Translations under genes and position numbers: made by a program
Notes under the pieces: model-generated
The model's database searches: none
What the model was told of the DNA's origin: nothing
Seen by the model: the letters and a program-made list of their open reading frames with translations, nothing else
Part shown: in pieces, positions 40,946 through 50,600 of the stretch
Position numbering within the stretch: the stretch's first letter is position 1
How the letters are laid out: every line of letters starts with the position of its first letter
Assembly (NCBI GenBank): GCA_021203065.1
Contig: JAJQBX010000018.1
Location: 124,001-188,000 of the forward strand
Origin: Oscillospiraceae bacterium
Lineage (GTDB): Bacteria; Bacillota; Clostridia; Oscillospirales; Ruminococcaceae
Length of the DNA stretch: 64,000 nt
Direction: 5' to 3'

Positions 40946-41651
40946 CAATCATAACGTCCTGCTTATTCCTTCGTCTCGCATAGCGAAGCAACTTAGCATC
41001 ATCGACAAGGTACTTGTCATACATATCATTTACGATCTGTGGCACCTCACCAACGCTGATTAAACTTCTCAAAATCTTGTTGGCTTCAAGCTCTACCATG
41101 ATTTTCTCTAACGGAACAGAGCCTTTTTTATCTCCCTTTGGAGCCTCAGTAATCAACCGCCCTATCACAATAGTGCCGTCTTTTCCGTAGCGATACACCT
41201 GCTCAACAGTAGGTTTCAGAAGAAGCTCACCATCGTACTTATCTCTGAGTTCTTCATATACAAACTCACAGCCTTCCTTTTCAACATCAAGGAAGATGAC
41301 ATTTTCAGCTACAAGATGGTTCAGAAATTCGTTAAGCCAACGCAATTCCCACACCTGAAAAGGTAATAGCGGGAATCTTTCCGCTACGTCATTCACCAAA
41401 TTCTCTGCTCTTTCTGAGTACATACCAGAATAGACTTTTTTTATGTTTTGCTTTTCAGAGTTTTTGGTATAACTAACATAGCGACCTCTTCCAACACGGC
41501 TGATTTTTTCATTTGACATCAGCTCACCCAAAAGATTCCTGAGAAGTGTCTCCCGAAAAGTATCATCCACACTTTTTGCAATATTGCAAATGTCCTGGCG
41601 AGTCATCTCAACACCGGGTTCAAGACTTTTTTCTATTAACTCAATATTCAT
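40905..41651 (-). CDS. DUF6577 protein, AbiEi-like antitoxin
   Basis: The start is the ATG at 41651 (MNIELIEKSLEPG) behind AGAGGTGATT. It gives 248 residues. The N terminus is a winged helix (EMTRQDICNIAK, then LLGELMSNEKISRVGRGRYVSY), followed by VWELRWLNEFLNHLVAENVIFLDVEKEG and a C-terminal MYDKYLVDDAKLLRYARRRNKQ, all typical of DUF6577 antitoxins of type IV-like systems. Its partner at 40244-40945 is truncated, so an antitoxin may persist without an active toxin. It is a second AbiE-type locus besides 24525-26229. Confidence 0.7.
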   Translation of the reverse strand: MNIELIEKSLEPGVEMTRQDICNIAKSVDDTFRETLLRNLLGELMSNEKISRVGRGRYVSYTKNSEKQNIKKVYSGMYSERAENLVNDVAERFPLLPFQVWELRWLNEFLNHLVAENVIFLDVEKEGCEFVYEELRDKYDGELLLKPTVEQVYRYGKDGTIVIGRLITEAPKGDKKGSVPLEKIMVELEANKILRSLISVGEVPQIVNDMYDKYLVDDAKLLRYARRRNKQDVMIDVLGDKIRNNKEV

Positions 41652-41729
41652 GCAATCACCTCTAACCATATCGGCAAAAAAATTAAATTTTGTCGATGTG
41701 GTTAGTTTGAATCCATTGTCTTTTAAATT

Positions 41730-43547
41730 CTACTGTACTCCTTTGTCCTCCTGTGATTCTTTCCAAAAATGATAAATCGGAAAATCCCTAAACGCCTTTT
41801 GCTCTTGCTCTGACATTCTATCGAAATGCCTTTGAGCCGTTTGTTGCGCATCCAACAGCAAATAAGCAGCAGTTTTGCAATCCTCAGGGCAACTTTCGTC
41901 CTCAGTCATTGAATATAGTTCTTCCTTCTCTATATCATTCAAGGTGCCTTTTCTTTTTGTAGCCTGAAGGTAATTCAGGCGGCGTATCCGTTTGTCTAGT
42001 TCTGAATCGTCGGCTGTTTGTATCCACTCTGCAAATAAAATAGCGGAATCCAAGAGATCTTGACGCTTTTGAGCAGACATATCGTATGCTTTCAAAAGTT
42101 CCAGCAAAAACAAATTCACTCGATTCATTGTATCTTTGTGTCTTGGTTGTTTCTGGAATGAAGGGAGAAATACCTCGGCTCTTAAATTTGTCAAGCTGCA
42201 TATATCATCTGCACTCAACAAGAAATACTGAGAAATCGGTAGTCTCTCTTTGCCATCAGAATCATATGCTACTTGTAACTCTGTTTTAAAGAAATCATAT
42301 ACCTCATACTCTTGCGAAGCCTCACATGGTCTTATGTAGAGTGCAAATGAAGCATCTTCTACTTTCATTTTAACAACACGAGGCGTCTTAAATCCAAGGT
42401 TTTTCAGATGTTTTTTCTCGACGAGTGCTGTTACAAGGAATCTAAGGTTGCTATCGTCCTCTGGAGTCAATTTGCTTAAATCAAGATCTTCATGATAGCC
42501 TAACAAGTCAAGCACCTCGACTACTTTTTTCAAGTATTCTAAACGTGCTTTCTGTTTTTCGATGTCAAAATTCGATTGATCCACATGTTCGTAATCAAAT
42601 GAGAAACATGCATCACCAATATAAAATTTCCCAATATCCATGTATAAGAGTATAAACTCTAAATCTTTAGTTAATGCGCGCAGTGTTTTTGCCTCTGTAT
42701 AGCGCATAGTAAGCGATTCACCGTTTCTAGGAAATGTCATTGTAAGGCTTGATCCAATTTGGATAGAGACGTTGTCCCTTGCTTCAATCGCTTTATATTC
42801 GGAATATAGTTGTTTTCCACCAACAATTATAGATTCCTTTCTTGGCTTAACCTTTTCTATTTTGCCTATTTTCACTTCCAAAGGTTGGGGTATTGCACTG
42901 CCTTTCACGCGAGCATATAAATAAATGTCAGTATCAAACAATGCGTTTTCGGGATTATCACCAAATGTAGATACAAATAAACTCAGTCCTTCAAGCATAT
43001 TGTTTTGACGTAATGTCTCAATAGAGTATAGATTTGCCTCAGAAAAGCTACTCTGCCTTTTACTATTTTCGTAGAAGTTGAGAAATATATCGGATTTTCT
43101 TTTATTATCACGAGGAAATTCTTTTAGCTCTACAAACTTACTTTTCTGCTTTATATCACTTGGAATCAGCATACGTAAATTGATAGGTGTCAATTCGGAA
43201 TAATAAATTTTACGATGTATGCTTTCGTCAGAGCTGTTGATATACACAACAAAAAGTATGGCTCCACCATCTCGAAGATAATTTCGCAAATCAACGACTT
43301 CCATTGGATATGAAATCTTGTCCCTTGAAAAGTCATCTTTCAAAGCTCCCTTAACCTGCACTGGCACACGTCCAATTAAATTCTCTTTTTTCTTTCCCTT
43401 TTTATCATATATGTATATGTGACCATCCCACGAGGGTTCCTTGTCGTTGTCCGATATATACGGATTAAGATATTCTGACATTAAAATGCTATCTTTCACG
43501 GCACTGATAGCAAAATTTTCTATAGCGATGTTATCCAAATTATACAC
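41730..43547 (-). CDS. large DUF4365 protein, putative defence nuclease
   Basis: A 605-residue protein. GTG at 43547 or TTG at 43538 can start it; AAAGGAA favours the latter. The N-terminal 160 residues match DUF4365, a PD-(D/E)XK-like nuclease domain: SWDGHIYIYDKKG (candidate acidic ligand), then RVPVQVKG as the Q-x-K motif, and a strand GGAILFVVYINSS. The rest (about 170-605) is a unique region with beta-rich and helical parts that I do not recognise. DUF4365 is often seen in defence genes. Placed between the relaxase and transfer genes next to an AbiE-type pair, it is likely cargo. Confidence 0.6.
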   Translation of the reverse strand: MYNLDNIAIENFAISAVKDSILMSEYLNPYISDNDKEPSWDGHIYIYDKKGKKKENLIGRVPVQVKGALKDDFSRDKISYPMEVVDLRNYLRDGGAILFVVYINSSDESIHRKIYYSELTPINLRMLIPSDIKQKSKFVELKEFPRDNKRKSDIFLNFYENSKRQSSFSEANLYSIETLRQNNMLEGLSLFVSTFGDNPENALFDTDIYLYARVKGSAIPQPLEVKIGKIEKVKPRKESIIVGGKQLYSEYKAIEARDNVSIQIGSSLTMTFPRNGESLTMRYTEAKTLRALTKDLEFILLYMDIGKFYIGDACFSFDYEHVDQSNFDIEKQKARLEYLKKVVEVLDLLGYHEDLDLSKLTPEDDSNLRFLVTALVEKKHLKNLGFKTPRVVKMKVEDASFALYIRPCEASQEYEVYDFFKTELQVAYDSDGKERLPISQYFLLSADDICSLTNLRAEVFLPSFQKQPRHKDTMNRVNLFLLELLKAYDMSAQKRQDLLDSAILFAEWIQTADDSELDKRIRRLNYLQATKRKGTLNDIEKEELYSMTEDESCPEDCKTAAYLLLDAQQTAQRHFDRMSEQEQKAFRDFPIYHFWKESQEDKGVQ

Positions 43548-43687
43548 TTCCTTTGCTTTGTTATCCTATCAACTAAGCCATCAAGCCTAACCGCCTGAAA
43601 ACCATTAGTTTCCTATTTATAGTTTACCATAGATGTAGCTACAAATCAAGATTTGCACATAAGTTTTGTGCCATAATGGCATAAAAA

Positions 43688-43721
43688 AGCCTCCGACACC
43701 CACACATGAGTGCCAGAGACT
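43688..43721 (-). terminator. terminator at the end of the transfer operon
   Basis: On the minus strand AGTCTCTGGCACTCA (43721-43707) pairs imperfectly with TGGGTGTCGGAGGCT (43702-43688), followed by TTTTTTAT. It ends the long minus-strand operon whose last gene stops at 43731. The bases from 43722 to 43548 hold no other feature I can support. Confidence 0.7.
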
Positions 43722-43730
43722 TCTCATTAT

Positions 43731-44567
43731 TCATTTACGTTTTCTTTCCGCTTCCTGTTCCATCATCACCTGTGGTACAGCCTTACCACTTCTCCGTGCA
43801 ATCTCAGCCTGTTTGTCGTGAAGTTTCTTCAAGACAGACGGGCGTTTTTCGCTTTTCGGCTTCGGCTTCTTTGGATTGTTTTTGTTTCCATCTACAAAGG
43901 AATAATTCTGTTCCTCTGAACCTTCTACGGTTCTGACGTACTCGCCATTTTCATAATACCTTTGCCAGTTCTCCTTTAGTGGGTGTGTTGGTTGTGTTAG
44001 TGTTGGGCGGAGAAACTCCCTGATCTTCTGTATTGCAGACTCGTTGAACTTTTCCGCCTCATTAACGATTACTTTGCCAGCATCATTTACGATGACACAA
44101 GCGGCAGAGTTTTTCATCTGCTCATTCTGCATCAGGAAGAATTGCTTACCGTCCACAATGTTATCATCGCAAGCAAGCCATGTTCCCGGCTTACCATCAA
44201 TTTTAAAGCCTTTGGTATCCATTGAGACCAACGCTCCCGATGAGTTCATCCTCAGAAAACCTGCAAGGGTTATGAGCTTATCCTTGTCAACATAGTATGC
44301 TGAGACAGATCCCGCTTTGTTCATCACTATAACGTCGCTCACGCTGATGCTGTGACCTCTGAACGACTTCGGAATCTTTTCCTCAAGCCGTTTCCTTATC
44401 GTCTGCGCCGAATCATCCGGTGACATCTGCGAAATATACACTTGCTCATAGTTACCGACATCAACACGCAGATTATTTTTCTCTAACTCAGAATAAGGAC
44501 GGAAGCGCAGAGTTCTAAACTCTGCGCCCATCTTTACTTGGTAGACTGCAAATTGATTGATGTTCAT
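43731..44567 (-). CDS. YodL/DUF4316-domain protein
   Basis: A 278-residue protein with an N-terminal YodL domain: FAVYQVKMGAEFRTLRFRPYSEL and then RGHSISVSDVIVMNKAGSVSAYYVDK, the latter shared with the 936-residue protein encoded upstream (GHSLSVSDVIVTVRDGEVKANYVDS). A DUF4316-type segment and a basic Lys-rich tail follow (PKKPKPKSEKRPSVLKKLHDKQAEI). Such proteins are encoded in the transfer regions of Tn4549-like elements; their role is unknown. It overlaps the TTRAP gene by 4 bp and is the last gene before the terminator. Confidence 0.75.
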   Translation of the reverse strand: MNINQFAVYQVKMGAEFRTLRFRPYSELEKNNLRVDVGNYEQVYISQMSPDDSAQTIRKRLEEKIPKSFRGHSISVSDVIVMNKAGSVSAYYVDKDKLITLAGFLRMNSSGALVSMDTKGFKIDGKPGTWLACDDNIVDGKQFFLMQNEQMKNSAACVIVNDAGKVIVNEAEKFNESAIQKIREFLRPTLTQPTHPLKENWQRYYENGEYVRTVEGSEEQNYSFVDGNKNNPKKPKPKSEKRPSVLKKLHDKQAEIARRSGKAVPQVMMEQEAERKRK

Positions 44568-44797
44568 TCGTCCACCGGCTCCTGCTTGTATTCTTCAAGG
44601 TCAAGTCTGGCAAACTCCTCATCAGACATCATCTTCAGCTTTTCAATCGTTCCGATTACAAGGGATTCAACCTCAGTATCATCCTTTACGAAAGGTAAAA
44701 CATCTTCTATCTCCCTTATAGTATCCTGCCTGTTGTCTTTCTCGAACATCGCCAGTATAATAAGCTCGTCTTCCTCAAAAGTGATTTTCTTTATCAT
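44564..44797 (-). CDS. transposon-transfer assisting (TTRAP-like) small protein
   Basis: A 77-residue acidic protein, overlapping its neighbours on both sides by 4 bp. ITFEEDELIILAMFEKDNRQDTI, then IEDVLPFVKDDTEVESLVIGTIEKLKMMSDEEFARLD, matches the TTRAP family found in conjugative transposons. It is helical without membrane segment. The family is said to assist transposon transfer; the mechanism is unknown. The overlaps indicate one transcript with the large polyvalent proteins. Confidence 0.75.
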   Translation of the reverse strand: MIKKITFEEDELIILAMFEKDNRQDTIREIEDVLPFVKDDTEVESLVIGTIEKLKMMSDEEFARLDLEEYKQEPVDE

Positions 44798-47604
44798 AGC
44801 TCGTGGTCTCCTTTCTTGTGGGTCTGTGTTTTCGGTTTAGGTCTCTCTGTTTCCTGTTCCTTAAGTTTTGCCTGACGGTCACGGAGAGCTTGGACTACGG
44901 ATTCCTTGCGGTCAGTTGTGGGAATTTCTCTCCGTTCTTTTTGTACTGACTTTTCTTGCGGTTTAGTCTCAGCCGTTTCTTCCTCTTTCGTCTGCTCTGC
45001 TACTTGTGAAGCCTTATACTCCTCAATCTCAGAAACTGCTTTCTGCACCAAGGGATTTTCTTTCAAATGCGGGTTATTTTCTATCGCTTCATGGTTTACC
45101 GTTCCTTCCGACATAAGCTCATATGACTTAATGTCTCCTGTCAGAGTAAACCCGATTCCCTTGTTGCCGTCCGGCATTTGCTCATAAAGAGCCGTTGCCT
45201 CCTGCAAACTCCCAATATTCTCGTAGTATTCTCCGACAACAGGATGCTTCATATTCTCAGCAACGAAGAACTTCATTTCAGGCTCTTTCTCTGCCTCAAC
45301 TGGCTTCTGGTTGATGTCGGCTAATGCTACCTCTGCTTCCTCTAAAGAATCAAATGTTGGCATCCAACCGCTGTTATCGTGGTAGTATTCATCAAGCTTG
45401 TTGTCGTAGATGGCGTAGGGCGATTCAAAAGCATCTGAGGTTTCAACAACAGTAAAGCGTTCATGTTGCTCTGCTTCTTTCTCATCAAGATACTTCTCCG
45501 CACTTTCGAGATAATCTTCAAGCGTACCTGTCCTCTCCGTAGAAATCGGATTGATGTCAACGGAGATTCCGGCTACCGAAAGCCCTTCTTCATGAAGTGT
45601 GTTGAAGAAGTCATCCTCTCGGATATTTCCGGAATACGAGATAGCCACGTCAATATCTGACTGTTCTGAGTATAGCCCCTCACGGGTCCTGCTTCCGTAA
45701 ACCCTTGCTCCGTGTAGCTGAACATCATCATGCAGTCCCATTTCATCTATCTGCGCTTGTGCACAGCTTAGAACAGTCTCCTCAATGTCTGCCATGCTCT
45801 TTCCTTGTAAGGACGCTTCGGGTTCTGTACGGTCTGAAACCGGCGGTATAGCTTCAATCTTCGGCTTCTCAGATATTACCTGTTCCACTTCACGAGTGTT
45901 CTCAAGGCTTTCTCTGAACATATCTACAAATCCGTCAAGAATTGCAGGATGGCTCTGTACTGCCCATTCAGTTCTGATGTCATTCTCAGGATTGACTTCT
46001 GCTATCGTCGGAACAGATGCTGCCCAATCCTTATTCGACTGCGAGAAGCGTCCATCCCAGTCTTTTACCTGAATCGTTGAAGCGAGAACGAACGCAACAC
46101 GTTCTTTGCCGAAGTCCTCAATAACAGGCTCTACTGCACTGTGATTCAGATTCATCCCGTCGAAATTATCCGAGATAGCTTTCTCGATTGCTTCCTTACA
46201 AGCTATGTTCTCGTTCTTTGAAGCACGATACTCCTCAAGCTCACCGTGTTCATTAGCGTAAGCTCCCGTCCGCGTGTAGATTGGGACGAAGTCCTCCTCC
46301 ATTTCCTCATAAGCATCCATTACTTTTTGCTCGAACACGCTTGTGCGCTCTTCTACGAAAGCCGGTAGCTCCGTAAAACCTACACTGTCAACGTAATTTG
46401 CCTTTACTTCTCCATCACGAACTGTAACTATTACATCACTGACGGAAAGAGAATGCCCTGCAAAGTCTCTAGGAAGTTCCGTGTTAAACTTCACAAATAT
46501 GCCTTCTAACGTCTCTGTAGGTTCTAACTTGCCACTGTAAACCAGGTCATAATCACTACCCTTTACCGTCATATCGTGGCTCTGTATGAACTCCATGTCC
46601 ATGAATTTGTAGTCATTATCGCCCTCAATCTGGTAGATTGCATACCGTGGCTGACTATCCGTAAAGAGTAGCGTCTCATTCTCACGGATAGCAGTCCACT
46701 CCTGTTCTCTTTCCATGGTCTTGACTGTCTCGGTTATTCCATCAATCATATCAGATGAAGTATGGCGTATCGTATCCATTGAGGAACGAAGCTCCTTCAG
46801 CTCTTTACTGCTGCTCCAACTGGCTATATACGGGAAAGAGTAATCGGACGTGTCTATGCCGAAGTTTTGGCATACGGTGAACGCTACGCTTTCTGCTTCG
46901 CATTCTCTTGTCAACTGGTCTTTTTGGATGCCCTGATCCTTCATAAAATCCCTGTCATGGAGAATTGCGTGCGCAGTCTCATGAATCGCAGTTTTTAACG
47001 TCTGACTTTCGCTCATGCCCTGCTGTATTACTATTTCCTTTGAGATGTTGTCATAGTAGCCTTTCGCTCCATTTGAAATGTTGTCAAAGCGAATCGGCAC
47101 GGGTGAAACCTGTTCAATAGCCCGCATAAAGCTTTCGTAATTATCTACGTTTGCAGTCATTTCTTCAACGCCCAAATCCGGGAGCGGTTCGCCGAATGTC
47201 TGACTAACATCAAAGACTGTCGCCATTTTAAACTTTGGAATAACCTTAACGACTTCTTCCATCTCCGGTTGTCCGTCAGGACCGAGTATAGGCTCGCCGG
47301 TCTTTTTGTCTATCTTCTCCCGCATTTCTTTTTCCTTAACAGGTGCCGGGGATATTATCTGTATCCCCTTTTCACCACGCTTAACCTGACGGTTAAACTT
47401 CTTCTGCCACGCCTGATACCCCGCTACATGAGTAGCATCAGGCTTCTGCGCCACTATTAGGAGCGTGTTGTTAAAGCTGTAGTTATGGAACTGAGACATC
47501 GTTTTAAGATACTGTGTGTACCTCTCAGACGTAAACATTTCCTGTACCCCTTTTTCAAGTCGCTCCGTTATCTCATTCATTCTTTCATCACGATTAGATG
47601 CCAT
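44794..47604 (-). CDS. polyvalent protein: ArdC N-domain, HExxH peptidase-like, YodL, nucleotidyltransferase-like
   Basis: A 936-residue protein. Residues 1-125 match the ArdC N-terminal ssDNA-binding domain (FHNYSFNNTLLIVAQKPDATHVAGYQAWQKKFNRQVKRGEKGI). A zinc-peptidase-like domain with HETAHAILH lies near 205-215, followed by a downstream glutamate in RECEAES. A YodL domain is near 325-420, a DUF3849-like part near 450-570, and a nucleotidyltransferase-like core with YGSRTREGLYSEQSDIDVAISY near 637-658. Further small domains and a charged tail complete it. ArdC-type proteins protect incoming DNA from restriction, so this is probably an anti-defence polyvalent protein delivered or expressed early in the recipient. 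The catalytic state of the last domain is not known. Confidence 0.8.
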   Translation of the reverse strand: MASNRDERMNEITERLEKGVQEMFTSERYTQYLKTMSQFHNYSFNNTLLIVAQKPDATHVAGYQAWQKKFNRQVKRGEKGIQIISPAPVKEKEMREKIDKKTGEPILGPDGQPEMEEVVKVIPKFKMATVFDVSQTFGEPLPDLGVEEMTANVDNYESFMRAIEQVSPVPIRFDNISNGAKGYYDNISKEIVIQQGMSESQTLKTAIHETAHAILHDRDFMKDQGIQKDQLTRECEAESVAFTVCQNFGIDTSDYSFPYIASWSSSKELKELRSSMDTIRHTSSDMIDGITETVKTMEREQEWTAIRENETLLFTDSQPRYAIYQIEGDNDYKFMDMEFIQSHDMTVKGSDYDLVYSGKLEPTETLEGIFVKFNTELPRDFAGHSLSVSDVIVTVRDGEVKANYVDSVGFTELPAFVEERTSVFEQKVMDAYEEMEEDFVPIYTRTGAYANEHGELEEYRASKNENIACKEAIEKAISDNFDGMNLNHSAVEPVIEDFGKERVAFVLASTIQVKDWDGRFSQSNKDWAASVPTIAEVNPENDIRTEWAVQSHPAILDGFVDMFRESLENTREVEQVISEKPKIEAIPPVSDRTEPEASLQGKSMADIEETVLSCAQAQIDEMGLHDDVQLHGARVYGSRTREGLYSEQSDIDVAISYSGNIREDDFFNTLHEEGLSVAGISVDINPISTERTGTLEDYLESAEKYLDEKEAEQHERFTVVETSDAFESPYAIYDNKLDEYYHDNSGWMPTFDSLEEAEVALADINQKPVEAEKEPEMKFFVAENMKHPVVGEYYENIGSLQEATALYEQMPDGNKGIGFTLTGDIKSYELMSEGTVNHEAIENNPHLKENPLVQKAVSEIEEYKASQVAEQTKEEETAETKPQEKSVQKERREIPTTDRKESVVQALRDRQAKLKEQETERPKPKTQTHKKGDHEL

Positions 47605-47623
47605 ATGGCTCTACCTCCATTTC

Positions 47624-50600
47624 CTAAATTTCTTGTTCGTAAGATTTCTTCTTTGTTTGCTGCGGTTTTGTTTTCTCTGGCTGAGCTGACTGCTTCTCAT
47701 GCAGGTGTTCAATAATCGATGTCTTTTCTTCGAAAGCTAAGGCAGTTCTCGGCTTGTCAGCCGCTTTTTCCGATTGGTCTTCTTCATCAAGCCCAATCAC
47801 ATCGTTACTGACCTTGCTGTCCATGTTGAGCATACTATTCAGTTCTGCAAGTCGAGCCGACTTTTCTTCCAGTTCCTTAGCCTGCGGAAACGGTTTTAGA
47901 ACTTCCTCTTTTGCTGTCGCCAACTGACTTTGTAAGTTCTCAAGCTTCGCTTCTGCCTCCGGCAGTTTCTTCTCAATGCCCGCAAGAGCGTTAGTAATAC
48001 GCTGAATGTTACCGAGAGCGTCCTTGCCAACCTCAATCGTGTAACTGCACCGGCGTTTCAAAGTCAGCATATATTTCTGGTTGAGCATATCGAAGCTCGC
48101 CGTCATTGTGAATCCCTTATACTCACCAATCTGACCGGTTGTATTTACTGCTTTCAAGCCTGCACAAGCGGCTGTAATCGCTACTCCCGCTTCTTTCTTA
48201 TCCGTATAGGTCTTCCCGCCGACAACTATCCGGAAGTTTTCCTTATCCTGTTCCAAGATAGGCTTTGCCACTTCCAAATCGGATTTCAGCCCTGCAATCC
48301 GTTCTTTAGTAGCCGCAATCTCTTTCGGATACCTCTTTGCAATGTCTGATTCAAGCCTGTAAATCTGGCTTGTGTGACTGGATTTCAAGAGCTTTAACTT
48401 GCTCACCTGAATGTCTAAATCCATCTTCTCTTTAATATGCGGATTGCCGGTAGCAAGAGCCTTAATTTCCGCATAAGAGAGTGCCGTGTCGTCCACATCT
48501 TCGGCAGACCTTACAGGCGATTTCGAAGTCATTATCTGCGAAATGAACTTCTGCTTGTTTTCGAGCAACTGCCACATATACGCATCGAACGTACCCTCTG
48601 TTACATATCTGAATATCTTGACCTTGCTGTTTCGGTTTCCCTGACGAAGGATTCTTCCTTCCTGCTGTTCAAGATCAGACGGTTTCCACGGACAGTCCAA
48701 GTGATGCAGGGCAATAAGCCTGTCCTGAATGTTCGTGCCTGCGCCGAGCTTTGCTGTAGAGCCAAGAAGAATACGAACCTGACCTGAACGGACTTTAGCA
48801 AACAGTTCTGCTTTCTTTGTCTCTGTACCCGCTTCATGAATAAACGCTATTTCTTCTTTCGGGATTCCTTTTGCCACTAACTTTTCCCGCACGTCGTCAT
48901 AGACATTAAAGCTTCCGTCGGCTTTAGGCGTTGACAGGTCACAGAAAATGAGCTGAGTTGAGTGGTCTTCGGCGGTATCTTTCCAGATAGTGAAGGCATT
49001 ATCCACACAGCAGTTTACCTTACTATTCGGGTCGTCGGGGAGCATATCGCTTATGAGGCGTTGGTCAAGAGCACACTTTCTGCCGTCGTTTGTAATCTTG
49101 AGCATATTGTCAACTCTCGAATCGACACTTCCTTTACGGACATCCTCCGCACGTTCAGCGAAGCTCTCGACCATTTCTTTCTGAATGTCACTCGGTTTCA
49201 GTGCCACGTTGACATACTCTGCTTCCGGCACAGGGAGTTTCAGCATATCCGCTGTCTGAACATCTGCACATTCTTTGAAAAGGGATATGAGTTCGGGGAG
49301 GTTATAGAACTTGGCGAAACGTGTTTTGGCACGGTAGCCGGTTCCTTCGGGTGCAAGCTCTATTGCCGTTACCGTCTCTCCAAATGATGCCGCCCACGAA
49401 TCGAAATGTCCCATACCCATCTTTTGCAAGGTGTCGTACTGCAAATATCTCATGATTGTATACAGCTCAACCATGCTGTTTGAGACTGGAGTACCCGTTG
49501 CAAAGGTTACACCTCTGCCGCCGGTTATCTCATCAAGGTACTGGCACTTCATAAACATATCCGAGCTTTTCTGAGCGTCCGTCTGAGTAATACCTGCCAC
49601 ATTCCTCATCTTGGTGTAAAGAAACAGGTTCTTGTAGTTGTGCGACTCGTCTACAAACAGCCTGTCCACTCCGAGCTGTTCAAATGTGACTACATCGTCC
49701 TTTCTCGTCTGATTATTCAGCTTTTCAAGCCTTGTCTCAAGAGACCTCCTTGTTTTCTCCATCTGCTTGACTGTAGTTCGTGCACCGTCCTCTCTTTTTG
49801 CCATCTCTATTGCAATCGTAATGTCGTCAATCTGCTTCTCTATGGTTGCAACCTGCCGTTCTCTGGATAACGGTATTCTTTCAAACTGGCTGTGACCGAT
49901 TATTACGGCATCATAGTTGCCCGTTGCAATTCTTGAACAGAACTTCTTGCGGTTTGCGGGCTCGAAGTCCTTTTTCGTGGCAACAAGTACGTTAGCACCT
50001 GGATAAAGCCGCAAGAAATCGCTTCCCCACTGCTCCGTTAAATGGTTAGGCACAACATAGAGACTTTTCTGAGAAAGCCCTAAACGCTTACTTTCCATTC
50101 CCGCCGCTATCATCTGAAAAGTCTTGCCTGCACCAACGCAGTGGGCAAGTAGGGTATTGCCACCGTACAGCACATGGGCAACGGCATCTTTCTGGTGTTG
50201 CATAAGAGAGATTTCAGGTGTCATTCCACCAAACTGGATATGTGAACCGTCATACTCACGGGGACGGATTGAGTTAAAGAGGGTGTTATACGTTGTAACC
50301 AGATCCTCCCGCCGGTCAATATCTTTGAAAATCCATTCCTTGAACTCCGCCTTAATCTGCTCCTGTTTCTGCTGAGCAAGCATCGTCTCGCTCTTGTTGA
50401 TTACATGCCGTTCTTTACCATCTGGGTCTTCAACTGTATCGTAAATCTTCGTGTCCTTGAGATTCAGGGCATCTTCAAGTAGCCTATAGGCATTTACCTT
50501 TGTAGTTCCATATGTAGAGTTCACAAGCGGGTTCCAGTAGTCTTGGGTCTTGCCGGTTATTTCCCATGTGCCGTTGACAGCGGCGTAATGGACACCTATT

